Shown here in pieces: positions 35,743 to 44,762 of a stretch of 64,000 bases of DNA; positions within the stretch are counted from its first letter, which is position 1; each line of letters begins with the position of its first letter. The stretch lies in the NCBI GenBank assembly GCA_035295705.1, contig DATGIN010000080.1, positions 1 to 64,000 of the forward strand. The letters run 5' to 3'. The stretch comes from Poindextera sp035295705 (GTDB taxonomy: Bacteria; Pseudomonadota; Alphaproteobacteria; Caulobacterales; Caulobacteraceae). Both the position numbers and the translations under genes were made by a program. The notes beneath the pieces were generated by a model, which searched no databases, was not told where the DNA came from, and saw only the letters and a list, made by a program, of their open reading frames with translations.

Positions 35743-36321
35743 CTAAGTCGGGGCGGGCTGGTTGGGACGACGGATGGCCGCCGACAGGCCGAGCAGCGCC
35801 ACGCCTGCGATGACGAGGTTGATCGCGACGAAGAAGCCGATCAGCGCCGCATCGGCCGCGGGGCGCAGAAACGCGATGAAGATCGCGAGCGCGATGTCGA
35901 CGATTCCAGTCAGCACCAGCCAGCCCCAGCCACGCGCGGCGCGGCCGCGATGGTGGATAGCCATGCCCAGAGAGGCGATGCCGTTCAGGAGCAGATAGGC
36001 CGCGAGAAGGATCGCCAGGCCGAGCGCGCCGCCGAGCGGCGACCAGAGCACGAGGCCCCCGGCCACGATCGCGATGAGAGCCGAAACGGCGCGCCAGACG
36101 GGATGGTCGTGCCCACGCGCGCCGAAGAGGCCGATCAGCTGCAGAAAGCCGCTGAGCACCAGCATCCAGCCCACGACCAGTGCGACAGCGAGGCCGGCGA
36201 ACACCGGGAGCGCCGCGGCGAGAGCGCCGATGACGACCAGCAAGATGCCTTCGAGGATCAGCCAGCCGCGGGCTGCTCTTGGAGGAAAAGCCACGGATGG
36301 ATGTTCGGCGTCGACGCTCAT
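35743..36321 (-). CDS. HdeD-like membrane protein (DUF308)
   Basis: A 192-residue protein with six hydrophobic helices in three pairs (for example ILEGILLVVIGALAAALPVFAG, MLVLSGFLQLIGLFGA, AIVAGGLVLWSPLGGALGL and IVDIALAIFIAFLRP), the repeated arrangement of the HdeD/DUF308 family. HdeD is linked to acid tolerance in enteric bacteria; in this lineage the function is unproven. It is divergent from the NIPSNAP-like gene with 110 bases between. Confidence 0.8.
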   Translation of the reverse strand: MSVDAEHPSVAFPPRAARGWLILEGILLVVIGALAAALPVFAGLAVALVVGWMLVLSGFLQLIGLFGARGHDHPVWRAVSALIAIVAGGLVLWSPLGGALGLAILLAAYLLLNGIASLGMAIHHRGRAARGWGWLVLTGIVDIALAIFIAFLRPAADAALIGFFVAINLVIAGVALLGLSAAIRRPNQPAPT

Positions 36322-36431
36322 GGCTTGGGCCTTCGCGTTCCTGAGACAGCGCGGCCATTTCAGCGCGTCTGAACCGCGATTGCCAGTCTCGATGGTTGGA
36401 TGCCTGCCGCGTGGCGGCCTAAGCTGCGGGC

Positions 36432-37031
36432 ATGGGCGACTTTGACTATGCGATGCTGACGCTCGACCGCGGCGCCGCCGCCCGACGAGCGTTCGCGGAG
36501 CGCGTGAGCGCCGCCGAACTGACGGCGAGCGGACGGCGCGCCGGCCTGTTCGCTCCTCAGCTCGGCTGGGAGGCCTCCGAGGCGGCGCTGCTGGCTGAGC
36601 AGGGCGGGGGCGGCCAGGCGCTTAGGGGCCTGCTCCACGCGCCGGAGGTGAACGATTGCCTTCTCCACGCGCTCAGGCCGACCATCCGGCCGACCGACGA
36701 GTCGGCGCTCGCGCCCGGCGGCATCTACGTGCACCGCTGGTTCGAGGTTGAGCCGTCTTCCACTGCCGAATTCATCGAACTGTCGGCCCGCGCCTGGCCC
36801 GACTTCGAGCGCCGGTTCGACGCCCGCATCTTCGGGCTGTTCGAACTCGCGTCGGAATGGGACGGGATTCCGCCATTGACCCGCCACCTGCTGCTCATCA
36901 CCCGCTACGGCGACCATGCCGTATGGGAGGCTTCGCGCGACCCCACGACCGAAGCGATGCAGATCTTTGCGCGCCGCGCCCAGCTGACGCTCTCGACGAG
37001 AGCGGCGAGCTCTCTGCTGATCGCGCCGTGA
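36432..37031 (+). CDS. NIPSNAP-like dimeric alpha/beta-barrel protein
   Basis: The 199-residue protein has no signal peptide. Its C-terminal half (YVHRWFEVEPSSTAEFIELS, IFGLFELASEWDG, LLLITRYGDHAVWEASRDP) follows the strand-helix-strand pattern of NIPSNAP/EthD-type ferredoxin-like barrels. The N-terminal 90 residues could be a degenerate second copy. Its stop codon is overlapped by the GTG start of a PhyH-type oxygenase, so the pair are produced together. Confidence 0.6.
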   Translation: MGDFDYAMLTLDRGAAARRAFAERVSAAELTASGRRAGLFAPQLGWEASEAALLAEQGGGGQALRGLLHAPEVNDCLLHALRPTIRPTDESALAPGGIYVHRWFEVEPSSTAEFIELSARAWPDFERRFDARIFGLFELASEWDGIPPLTRHLLLITRYGDHAVWEASRDPTTEAMQIFARRAQLTLSTRAASSLLIAP

Positions 37032-37828
37032 CCGACGCCACGATCCAGGCGCATATCGAGCGAGTGCGCACCGACGGCTACACGATCGTCGAGGACGCCG
37101 TAGAGCCGGAGCTGATCGACGCGCTGAGCGAGGCGCTCGACCGGCTGGAGCGCGAACTGGGCGCGAAGCCGGCGATGAACGGCTTCGAAGGGCGTCGCAC
37201 GGTGCGCGTCTACAATCTCTTGGCGCACGGCCCGCCGTTCGACCGGGTGCCGATCCATCCCACCGTCCTGCCCATCGTCGAAGGCGTGCTCGACCCTGAG
37301 TGCCTGATATCTTCACTATCCTCGATCGCCATCGATCCGGGCGAGGTCGCCCAGCCGATCCACGCCGACGACATGGTGATCCCGCTCGCCAAGCCCCACG
37401 CCTCCATCGTCTGCAACTCGATGTGGGCGCTCACCGACTTCACGGAGGCGAACGGGGCGACGCGGCTGGTTCCAAGGAGCCACGGGCGCGGCAATCCGGA
37501 GTACGGCGGCGGCTACGAAACCATCGCGGCTGAGATGCCCAAGGGCTCGGTGCTGATCTGGGACGGAGCGCTGTGGCACGGCGGCGGCGCCAACACGACG
37601 GACGCGCGGCGGACGGGCATCGCCATGAACTACTGCGCCGGTTTCATCCGCCAGCAGGAGAACCAGCAGCTGGGCGTTCGGGCCGACGTCGCGCGCGGGT
37701 TTCCGCCCCGGCTTCGCCAGCTTATGGGCTACGGCGTCTACCGCGGCCTGATCGGCCACATCGACAAGATGAGCCCCGACCAGTTGCTGACCGGCGCGGG
37801 CGACTTCCGCTCCATCTGGGACCGCTGA
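37028..37828 (+). CDS. Phytanoyl-CoA dioxygenase (PhyH) family protein
   Basis: A 266-residue Fe(II)/2-oxoglutarate oxygenase with His112-x-Asp114 in PIHADDM, the distal His in LWHGGGANTT, and the 2-oxoglutarate-binding Arg in ARRTGIAMNY. The N-terminal RTDGYTIVEDAV is the family opening. The start is a GTG (37028) overlapping the upstream stop codon (GTGA). It is a different subfamily from the PhyH at 29682. The substrate is unknown; the coupled NIPSNAP-like protein may be a partner. Confidence 0.87.
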   Translation: MTDATIQAHIERVRTDGYTIVEDAVEPELIDALSEALDRLERELGAKPAMNGFEGRRTVRVYNLLAHGPPFDRVPIHPTVLPIVEGVLDPECLISSLSSIAIDPGEVAQPIHADDMVIPLAKPHASIVCNSMWALTDFTEANGATRLVPRSHGRGNPEYGGGYETIAAEMPKGSVLIWDGALWHGGGANTTDARRTGIAMNYCAGFIRQQENQQLGVRADVARGFPPRLRQLMGYGVYRGLIGHIDKMSPDQLLTGAGDFRSIWDR

Positions 37829-37834
37829 GCGCGT

Positions 37835-38467
37835 TTAGAGCGGCAGCGCGAAAATCAGAGCGCCGGACCCCAGGTCGAGCTCCTTAAAGCCATAGGCCCG
37901 GTAGAAGCGGACGCCGCGCTCGTTGGCCGTCCCGACTCCCAGATGGACGCCGCGCGCTCCCATCGAGCGCATCAGATCGAACCAGCGGTCGATCAGGATC
38001 TTGCCCAGGCCCCTGCCCTGGAAACGTGGCAGCAGATCGATGTGCAGATGCGCCGGATACGGCTGGGTGATCTCAGGCGGGGTGCGCGTGGGATGATGGA
38101 TGTGACGTTGCATGCGCTCGTCCCACGTCAGCTCGGCGTAGCGTTTGCCGACGGGGTCCGGATACTCGTCCCGAAGACGTGGCCACCAAGCCTCTTCCAG
38201 CTCCGCCTCGAACGCCGGCGTGTCGCGTGCGCCGATGATGTAGCCGCCCACCCCCTCCTCGTCCTCCACGACGAGCGCCGATTGCGGCTGGAGCACGCCG
38301 TATGGGCCGGCGTAGACGTGCCCGATGATCTTCGGGTCCTTGTAGAGTTGCGAAGCGTCCTGGCCGCTCGCCCCGGTCATCAGACAGATGCGGTAGATCG
38401 CGTCGAGATCGTCCTCGCGATAAGCGCGGATTTGGACCAAGGGCCTGCGCTCCGGGGCTTGCGTCAC
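37835..38467 (-). CDS. GNAT family N-acetyltransferase
   Basis: The 210-residue chain has the GNAT fold: IRAYREDDLDAIYRICL at the start, ALVVEDEEGVGGYIIGA, and the acetyl-CoA-binding loop LPRFQGRGLGKILIDRWF. GVHLGVGTANERGVRFYRAYGF follows. It resembles the acetyltransferase-like domain of O-GlcNAcase proteins (QLYKDPKIIGHVYAGPY). The start is uncertain: GTG 38467 is given, while a TTG at 38440 has a better-placed GGAG. It is divergent from a second GNAT gene. Confidence 0.82.
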   Translation of the reverse strand: MTQAPERRPLVQIRAYREDDLDAIYRICLMTGASGQDASQLYKDPKIIGHVYAGPYGVLQPQSALVVEDEEGVGGYIIGARDTPAFEAELEEAWWPRLRDEYPDPVGKRYAELTWDERMQRHIHHPTRTPPEITQPYPAHLHIDLLPRFQGRGLGKILIDRWFDLMRSMGARGVHLGVGTANERGVRFYRAYGFKELDLGSGALIFALPL

Positions 38468-38492
38468 CTGTGATAGCGTCAAGCCTTCCGAG

Positions 38493-39050
38493 ATGCGAAG
38501 GACATCACCCTCCGTGGCTCTAACCGTCCGCGAGATGACGCTCGACGAGACCGAGATCGTCATCGACTACTTCCACACGTCCACGGTCGAGCACCTGGAA
38601 TCCATGGGCGTCGATCCCTCGCGCCTCTTTTCCCGGCCCGTCTGGCGGCAGCGCTACGCAAGCGACTACTCGAAACCGAGGGCGGAGCGCGCGTTCATGG
38701 CCGTCGTTTGGCTCGAGAACGGCGCGCCGGTCGGATTCTCCACCGCCGACAAGATCACCTTCGGCGAGCGTGCGAACATGCACCTGCATGTGCTTCAGCC
38801 CGAGCGGCGCAACGCGGGAGTCGGCGTCGCGTGCGTAAGGCAGACCGTCGCACTCTATTTCGAGACGCTGAGGCTCAAGGCGCTGTTCTGCGAGCCGAAC
38901 GCCTTCAACATCGCCCCAAACCGGACCGTGCAGGCGGCTGGCTTCAGATATGTGAAGACACACACGACCGTGCCCGGTCCGTTGAACTTTCACCAGCCCG
39001 TCACCCGTTGGGTGATCGAGCGCCAGCAGCACGGGAAAGGCGACCCATGA
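38493..39050 (+). CDS. GNAT family N-acetyltransferase
   Basis: A 185-residue acetyltransferase: LTVREMTLDETEIVIDYF, AFMAVVWLENGAPVGFSTA, MHLHVLQPERRNAGVGVACV (acetyl-CoA loop, R-N-A-G-V-G) and LFCEPNAFNIAPNRTVQAAGF. It would transfer an acetyl group to a small molecule or protein; the substrate is not predictable. Its TGA overlaps the ATG of the following ParB-like gene (ATGA). Confidence 0.82.
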   Translation: MRRTSPSVALTVREMTLDETEIVIDYFHTSTVEHLESMGVDPSRLFSRPVWRQRYASDYSKPRAERAFMAVVWLENGAPVGFSTADKITFGERANMHLHVLQPERRNAGVGVACVRQTVALYFETLRLKALFCEPNAFNIAPNRTVQAAGFRYVKTHTTVPGPLNFHQPVTRWVIERQQHGKGDP

Positions 39051-39664
39051 CCGCACGCGAGCCGCTGTTGAACCCGGTCAAGATCAAAGCGCTGAAGCCG
39101 ACCCAGATCACCGTCGGCTTGCGCGAGGTGGCCGAGAAGCGGCGCGAGTGGCGTCAGAAAGGCGCCGAAAAGGGCGCCGAGTACCTTGGGCGGCACATGG
39201 TCCCCGTCGTCTTGGGGCCGAAGGGACATCCCTACCTGATCGATCACCACCATCTGGCGCGCGCGCTCGAGGACGAGGGCGTGCGGGACGTGCTGGTCAA
39301 TGTGGTCGCCGACTTGAGCAGCCTCGCGAAGGACGAGTTCTGGAGCTTCCTGGACAACCGGGCATGGTGCCATCCCTACGATGGACTGGGCCGCCGCCGG
39401 ACCTTCGACGACATACCCTCAGCGGTCAGCGAGCTGGAGGACGACCCATTCCGCAGCCTGGCTGGCGAGCTTCGCCGCGCCGGCGGCTATGCGAAGGACG
39501 CCACCCCCTTCAGTGAGTTCATCTGGGCCGACTTCCTGCGGCGCCGCATCAAGCGAAAGTCCGTCGAGAAGGATTTCGGCGCCGCGCTCACCAAGGCGCT
39601 GACGCTGGCAAAGGACGGGCAGTCGAACTTCATGCCCGGCTGGTGCGGGCCGCACGAGGACTGA
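39047..39664 (+). CDS. ParB-like protein (ParBc_2 type), function unknown
   Basis: The 205-residue protein begins with PVKIKALKPTQITVGLREV, then YLGRHMVPVVLGPKGHPYLIDHHHLARAL, the pattern of the putative ParB-like nuclease family in which a conserved HHH/R motif replaces the ParB box. It does not look like a plasmid or chromosome partition protein, as no ParA or HTH domain accompanies it. It is translationally coupled to the upstream GNAT gene. Confidence 0.75.
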   Translation: MTAREPLLNPVKIKALKPTQITVGLREVAEKRREWRQKGAEKGAEYLGRHMVPVVLGPKGHPYLIDHHHLARALEDEGVRDVLVNVVADLSSLAKDEFWSFLDNRAWCHPYDGLGRRRTFDDIPSAVSELEDDPFRSLAGELRRAGGYAKDATPFSEFIWADFLRRRIKRKSVEKDFGAALTKALTLAKDGQSNFMPGWCGPHED

Positions 39665-39671
39665 ATCTCGG

Positions 39672-39809
39672 CTAGCGACCCACGAACGTGATCACCGCCG
39701 TCAGGCAGAGGAACGCACCGCACCATGCGAGGCAGGCCAGCCCGACCCGGTCGAACGGGCGCCGGTGGTCCTGGCGCGCAGGCAGCAGGCGGGGCGTCAT
39801 ATCGGTCAT
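39672..39809 (-). CDS. Possible small single-pass membrane protein (45 aa)
   Basis: An ATG at 39809 opens a 45-residue frame with an Arg-rich N-terminal part and one hydrophobic helix (VGLACLAWCGAFLCLTAVITFV) just before the stop. No clear Shine-Dalgarno is seen. The composition is that of a real tail-anchored-like peptide, but it is short and I recognise no family. It converges on the ParB-like gene with a seven-base gap. Confidence 0.4.
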   Translation of the reverse strand: MTDMTPRLLPARQDHRRPFDRVGLACLAWCGAFLCLTAVITFVGR

Positions 39810-40005
39810 CCGGAAGAGGTACACCCCGATCCGGCGAACATCCTCCTGCCAAAGCGTCGCTGGATCACTTTGTCGCGGAACGATTGTATACGGCGTTAAC
39901 AACAACCCCTGCTGAGGCGTTGCCTTCGGCCGCCGGTGTCTGGCAGATGGACCCACTTTCGACTTCGCGCCATTCCTTGATCTTCGAATTGAAAGCCGAA
40001 ACGCT

Positions 40006-40983
40006 TTGAACAGCCCCGTTGCTATCGCGGCGAACGCGCCGCCCCCCGCCCAGCTCTCTTCCGTCGACGCCATCACCGAGGGCCTGGCAAGCGTCGGCTA
40101 CATCGCCTCGCGCCGCATCGCGACCGCGGTGATGATGGCCGCGCATCTGCAAAAGCCGGTGCTGGTCGAGGGGCAGGCTGGCGTAGGCAAGACCGAGCTC
40201 GCGATCTCGACCGCGACCATGCTCGGCCTGCCGCTTATCCGGATGCAGTGCTACGAAGGGTTGGACGAGTCCAAGTCGCTGTACGAGTGGAAGTACGGCA
40301 AGCAACTGCTCTACACCCAGATCCTCAAGGATCGCATGGGCGAGACGCTGGGCGATACGAAGAGCATGGCCGAGGCCATGGACCGCCTGCACGACATGGG
40401 CGACCTCTTCTTTTCCGAGCCCTTCCTCGAGCCGCGCCCGCTTCTGAAGGCGCTGCGCCAGGAGGGCGGCGCCGTCCTTCTGATCGACGAGATCGACAAA
40501 TCGGACGAGGCCTTCGAAGCCTTCCTGCTCGAGATCCTCTCGGCGTTCCAGGTCTCGGTGCCGGAGCTCGGCGTGATCCGCGCAACGACGCCGCCGATCG
40601 TGTTCCTGACCTCGAACAACGTTCGCGACCTCGGCGACGCGTTGAAGCGCCGCTGCCTGCACCTCTACATCCCGCTGCCCACGCAAGAGCTCGAAGAGCG
40701 CATCGTGGCCGCGCGCGTCCCCGGCGTCGACGCCAAGCTGAACCGCGAGCTGGTCGCCTTCGTTCAGGCGCTGAGGGGCATCGACCTGCGGAAGTCGCCG
40801 TCGATCTCCGAGACCGTCGACTGGGCCCGGGTGCTCATCCTGTTGCACGCGCACGCGCTCGAGCCGGAGCTGGTGCGCGAGACGTTGAACGTGCTGCTGA
40901 AGTTCGAGCAGGACATACTGGCGGTCGATCCGCAGATTGGAGATCTGCTGCGGCCCGCCGCCGCCCGCGCAGCCGGCGAATAG
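40006..40983 (+). CDS. MoxR-type AAA+ ATPase (CoxD-like)
   Basis: A 325-residue AAA+ protein with Walker A GQAGVGKTE, Walker B VLLIDEIDK, sensor 1 VFLTSNN and an arginine-finger region RDLGDALKRRCLHLYI. It starts at a TTG (40006); no better internal start exists before the conserved region. MoxR ATPases act with von Willebrand factor A proteins to mature metalloenzymes or remodel complexes. The next gene encodes such a partner, so the two form a CoxD/CoxE-like pair. Confidence 0.9.
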   Translation: MNSPVAIAANAPPPAQLSSVDAITEGLASVGYIASRRIATAVMMAAHLQKPVLVEGQAGVGKTELAISTATMLGLPLIRMQCYEGLDESKSLYEWKYGKQLLYTQILKDRMGETLGDTKSMAEAMDRLHDMGDLFFSEPFLEPRPLLKALRQEGGAVLLIDEIDKSDEAFEAFLLEILSAFQVSVPELGVIRATTPPIVFLTSNNVRDLGDALKRRCLHLYIPLPTQELEERIVAARVPGVDAKLNRELVAFVQALRGIDLRKSPSISETVDWARVLILLHAHALEPELVRETLNVLLKFEQDILAVDPQIGDLLRPAAARAAGE

Positions 40984-40995
40984 GAGCCTTCTTCG

Positions 40996-42345
40996 GTGCA
41001 GCGGACGATGGAGAACTTCATCCGCGCCCTCAGGGCCCAGGATATCCGCGTCTCGCCCGCCGAGGCGATCGATGCGCACCGCGCCGCCGAGACGGTGGGC
41101 TACGCCGACCGGGAGCTGTTCCGCGACGCACTCGGAACCACGCTTGCGAAGACCGCACAGGAAACCGCGACCTTCGACGCCGTGTTCGAGACGTTCTTCA
41201 AGCGCGACGAGTTCCTGAAACCGCCGATCGACGCCGCCGATGACGCGCTCGCAGACGAGCTGGGCGAGAGCGACGGCGGCGGCGACCTCGCGCAGATGCT
41301 TCTCGGGCGCGACGATGCGGCGCTGTCGCAAGCGATGGAGCTCGCCGCGGAGAGGGCCGGCGTGGCCGAAATCCGTCTGTCCAGCCAGCGGCGGCTGCTC
41401 ACCCGACGGATGCTGGACGAGATGGGACTAGGCAGCCTCGAGAGACGCATCGCCGAGGCCGGCAAGCGCGAGGATGAACGGGGAAAGCAACTCGCCGAGC
41501 GGCTGACCAAGGCTCGGGAAGCGCTGTTCGCCGAAGCCAACCGCTACGTCGAGCGGCAGCACGAGCTGTACGCGGCCGAGAGTGGGCGCAAGCTGCGCGA
41601 GGACGTGCTCGCCAACCAGAAGCTGACCGCCATCGACGAGCACGAGCTCGCCACCATGCAGCGCCTGGTCAGGCGCATGGCCAAGAACCTCGCATCGAAA
41701 TACAGCCGCCACATCCGCCGCGCCAAGCGCGGGCAGCTGGACGTGCGCCGCACGATCAGGAAGAGCCTCGGCCACGGCGGGCTGCCGTTCGACCTGATCT
41801 GGAAGAGCAAGACCATCGACCGCCCGTCGATCTCGGTGATGTGCGACGTCTCCGGCTCGGTCGCGCAGGCGGCGCACTTCCTCCTGCTGTTCCTCTACAG
41901 CCTGAACGAGGTGGTCGAGCGTCTGGACGCGTTCGCCTTCTCCAACCGCCTGGTGGCGGTGGGCGATATCCTGAACGACGAGGCGGTGTCCGACGCGATC
42001 GCCATGGTGATCAAGCGCATTGGCATGCGCTCCACCGACTATGGGATGGCGCTCGAGGACTTCTGCGCCTTGGAACTGGCCAAGATCGACAACAAGACGA
42101 CGGTCATCATCCTTGGCGACGGTCGCACCAACTACGTGAACCCGCGTCTCGACCTGCTGCGGGCGATCAGCGAGCGGGCGCGGGCGGTGATCTGGCTCAA
42201 CCCGGAGCCCGAAAGCCTCTGGACCCGCGGCGACTCCGAGATGGAGCGCTACAAGCGGTTCTGCACCGTGGCGAAGACCTGCAGCACGGCCAACGAGCTA
42301 GAGCGCATCATCGAGGACGTGCTCAGGACCTACATGCCGAGATAG
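40996..42345 (+). CDS. VWA domain protein, CoxE-like partner of MoxR
   Basis: The 449-residue protein has an N-terminal helical region (FIRALRAQDIRVSPAEAIDAH) and, from about residue 270, a von Willebrand factor A domain with the MIDAS motif DVSGS. VIILGDGRTNY is its later MIDAS-side loop. It starts at GTG 40996, nine bases after AGGAG, 13 bases behind the MoxR gene. In CO-dehydrogenase clusters CoxD and CoxE insert the active-site cofactor; here no cox structural genes are nearby, so the client is unknown. Confidence 0.9.
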   Translation: MQRTMENFIRALRAQDIRVSPAEAIDAHRAAETVGYADRELFRDALGTTLAKTAQETATFDAVFETFFKRDEFLKPPIDAADDALADELGESDGGGDLAQMLLGRDDAALSQAMELAAERAGVAEIRLSSQRRLLTRRMLDEMGLGSLERRIAEAGKREDERGKQLAERLTKAREALFAEANRYVERQHELYAAESGRKLREDVLANQKLTAIDEHELATMQRLVRRMAKNLASKYSRHIRRAKRGQLDVRRTIRKSLGHGGLPFDLIWKSKTIDRPSISVMCDVSGSVAQAAHFLLLFLYSLNEVVERLDAFAFSNRLVAVGDILNDEAVSDAIAMVIKRIGMRSTDYGMALEDFCALELAKIDNKTTVIILGDGRTNYVNPRLDLLRAISERARAVIWLNPEPESLWTRGDSEMERYKRFCTVAKTCSTANELERIIEDVLRTYMPR

Positions 42346-42348
42346 CGG

Positions 42349-43539
42349 CTACTCCGCCGGCATGAGCGCGCGGATCTCGGCGTCCGTGCAACCGCACTCC
42401 TCCAGGATCTTGAGCGTGTGCTGGCCGACTTCGGGCGCCATGCGCGGCTGGGTCTTTTCGACGCCATCGACATAGAACGGACTGTCGACCGTCTTCAGGC
42501 CAAAGCCGTCCTCGAACTCGGGCAGGAAGCCGTTCGCCTCGACCTGCGGGTCGGCGATGTGGTCGGTGACCCGCCCGACGATGCCGAAGGTGACGCCGGC
42601 CTCCGACAACTTCGCGTGCCAGTGCGCCCAAGGCTCGCGGCCGAAGATGTCCTGCAGGATGGCGATCAGCTCGGCCGCGTTCTGCATCCGGGCCATCGGC
42701 GTCGAGAACCGCTCGTCGTCGAGCAGGTCTTCGCGGCCCACCGCGCGGGTCAGAAGCGCGTACTCCCGCGCTGGATTGACAACCGCCAGGATGAACGAGC
42801 GTTCGTCCGAGGTGTGGTAGATCTCGCCGAGCGCGCTCCGCATGCCGCCGCGCTGGCGCCCCGTCAACTCGATGTCGCAGAGCGCCGCCTGCACCTGGCA
42901 GGAGTTCGCCCAGAGCCCGTTGGCCATCAGCGAGGTCGCCACGGCGCCGCCCTTGCCGGTCAGGGCGCGCCTGTAGAGTGCGGTCGCGATGGCCGCATAG
43001 GTCGCCATGGCGGTCGGATGATCGCCCATCCCGGGCAGCGAGAAGCTCGCTTCCGCATCGGCGTAAGGCTTGACCATCTCCATGAAGCCCGAGCGCGCCC
43101 ACCACGCCGTGGTGTCGTACGCGGTCCGGTTCCTCTCCGGCCCCGCCTCCCCGTAGGGGCTGAGCGACGCATAGATCAGCCGCTCGTTCAGAGGCATGAG
43201 GTCCTCGGCGCGCAGGCGAAGGCGCTCGCGCACAGGAAACGGGAAGTTGGTGAGGAAGACGTCGGCGCGCCTGACCAGCTTCTCCAGCACCGCCCGGGCT
43301 TCCAGAAGCTTCAGGTCGATGGCCAAGCTCTCCTTGTTGCGGGAGTCCATGGTCCAGAACCAGTCCGGAACGTCGGGCCCGCGCATGCGCGCGAGGCTGC
43401 GGTAGGAGTCGCCGAGGCCCGGCGGCTCGATCTTGATCACCCGGGCGCCGAAGTCGGACATGATCGTCGCCGCCGCCGGGCCTGCGATGAAGCTCGCGCA
43501 GTCGATGACCAGAAGATCGCTGAACAGGCTCTGCGCCAT
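42349..43539 (-). CDS. CaiB/BaiF family III CoA-transferase
   Basis: A standard 396-residue family III enzyme: LLVIDCASFIAGPAAATIMSDFGARVIKIEPP, then DSRNKESLAIDL, ADVFLTNF, and SPYGEAGPERN before Y-D (AYDTTAWWARSGF), where the catalytic aspartate lies. The small domain follows in the usual C-terminal position (SDERSFILAVVNP ... EPWAHWHAKLSEAGVTFGIVG). It moves CoA between carboxylates. It contrasts with the gene at 4333, where these parts are in another order. It converges on the VWA gene with a three-base gap. Confidence 0.9.
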   Translation of the reverse strand: MAQSLFSDLLVIDCASFIAGPAAATIMSDFGARVIKIEPPGLGDSYRSLARMRGPDVPDWFWTMDSRNKESLAIDLKLLEARAVLEKLVRRADVFLTNFPFPVRERLRLRAEDLMPLNERLIYASLSPYGEAGPERNRTAYDTTAWWARSGFMEMVKPYADAEASFSLPGMGDHPTAMATYAAIATALYRRALTGKGGAVATSLMANGLWANSCQVQAALCDIELTGRQRGGMRSALGEIYHTSDERSFILAVVNPAREYALLTRAVGREDLLDDERFSTPMARMQNAAELIAILQDIFGREPWAHWHAKLSEAGVTFGIVGRVTDHIADPQVEANGFLPEFEDGFGLKTVDSPFYVDGVEKTQPRMAPEVGQHTLKILEECGCTDAEIRALMPAE

Positions 43540-43736
43540 GCCATAGCCTCCGAACGCCTCCCCGCTTTATGGAGAAAGCGACGGCGGGCCGTCAAAGGCT
43601 CGGCGACCAAGCGCGAGAAGACACTGCGAAAGCGGCCCGGAGGGCGAAGTGTGGCCAGCCGAGGTCGCTCGCTTGTGACACGCAAACGCCGTCGACCCGG
43701 GGCCGGCGGCGTCGCTGCCGGGATCGGCGCCGAAAG

Positions 43737-44726
43737 TCAGGCGGTCGCCAGCTCTCTCGTACGGCGCTCGCTGGCGTGGATGATGTCTTCCGCCTGCCTG
43801 ACGATCCGCTTCACGAGCTCGTCGACGCTGGGGATGTCGTGGATCAGGCCCTGGCTCTGGCCCGCCGACCAGATGCCGCCGTCGATATCGCCGCCGACCA
43901 GCACGTTCGCACGCCCGCGGGCCCCCGACACCAGCTCGCGCACGTCGTCGATCGTCTTGGTCGGGTCCTGCTGGATGCGCACGACCTCCTCGGAGATCGC
44001 GTTCCGCGCCACGCGCGAGGTGTTGCGAAGCGTGCGGTTGGTCAGGATCGTGTCGCGCTCGGTGTTGGCGACGATCGCGTCCTTCACGTTCTGGTGAATC
44101 TTGGCTTCCTTGGTCGCCATGAAGCGGGTGCCCATGTTGGCCCCCTCGGCCCCGAGCGCGATCGCCGCCGCCAGCGAGCGCCCGTCGGCCATTCCGCCGG
44201 AAGCGATCACCGGGATCTTCACCGCGTCGACAGTCGCCGGCAGCAGGACCATGAGCGTGACGTCGTCCTCGCCGGGGTGGCCGGCGCACTCGAAGCCGTC
44301 GATCGAGATCATGTCGACGCCCAGGCGCTCAGCCGTCACCGAGTGGCGGACGGAGGTGCACTTGTGGATGACCTTGATCCCGTTCGCCTTGAAGTCTGGC
44401 AGGTGGTCGACGGGGCTGCGGCCGGCGGTTTCGACGATCTTGATCCCGCTCTCGATGATGGCGCGGCGGTAGTCGTCATACGGAATCGGGTTCAGCGACG
44501 GCAGCAGCGTGAGGTTGACGCCGAACGGCTTGTCGGTCAGCGCGCGGGTCTTGTCGATCTCCGCCTTCAACGCCTCGGCCGTCGGGAAAAGGTGCGCGAC
44601 GATGAAGCCCAGCGCGCCTGCATTGGCCACGGCGGCGACCAGCTCGCCATAGCCCACGCCTGTCATGCCGCCCATCACCACAGGGGCCTCGACACCGAAC
44701 ATCTCGGTGAGTTTCGTCTTGATCAC
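43737..44726 (-). CDS. Nitronate monooxygenase family flavoprotein
   Basis: A 329-residue FMN-dependent TIM-barrel protein: APVVMGGMTGVGYGELVAAVANAGALGF at the N-terminus, then IDGFECAGHPGEDDV, which carries the catalytic His of nitronate monooxygenases, and the FMN phosphate-binding segments ASGGMADGRSLAAAIALGAEGANMGTRF. It oxidises alkyl nitronates, or could be an enoyl reductase of the same fold. It is divergent from the thiolase-like/DUF35 pair. Confidence 0.9.
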   Translation of the reverse strand: MIKTKLTEMFGVEAPVVMGGMTGVGYGELVAAVANAGALGFIVAHLFPTAEALKAEIDKTRALTDKPFGVNLTLLPSLNPIPYDDYRRAIIESGIKIVETAGRSPVDHLPDFKANGIKVIHKCTSVRHSVTAERLGVDMISIDGFECAGHPGEDDVTLMVLLPATVDAVKIPVIASGGMADGRSLAAAIALGAEGANMGTRFMATKEAKIHQNVKDAIVANTERDTILTNRTLRNTSRVARNAISEEVVRIQQDPTKTIDDVRELVSGARGRANVLVGGDIDGGIWSAGQSQGLIHDIPSVDELVKRIVRQAEDIIHASERRTRELATA

Positions 44727-44748
44727 GGGTTTCGCCTCTCCGACTGTC

Positions 44749-44762
44749 GCGTTCGCGAACGC
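44749..44762. promoter_or_regulatory. Perfect 14-bp palindrome upstream of the nitronate monooxygenase gene
   Basis: gcgttcgcgaacgc reads the same on both strands and lies 22 bases before the start of the minus-strand gene at 44726, inside the 280-base divergent region. Its position suits an operator, but no regulator gene is adjacent, and GC-rich palindromes of this length are expected now and then by chance. Confidence 0.35.

Noticed and set aside
39047..39664. Plasmid or chromosome partition locus because of the ParB-like gene
   Set aside because: There is no ParA, no parS-like palindrome and no HTH domain; the protein belongs to the ParB-like family of unknown role.
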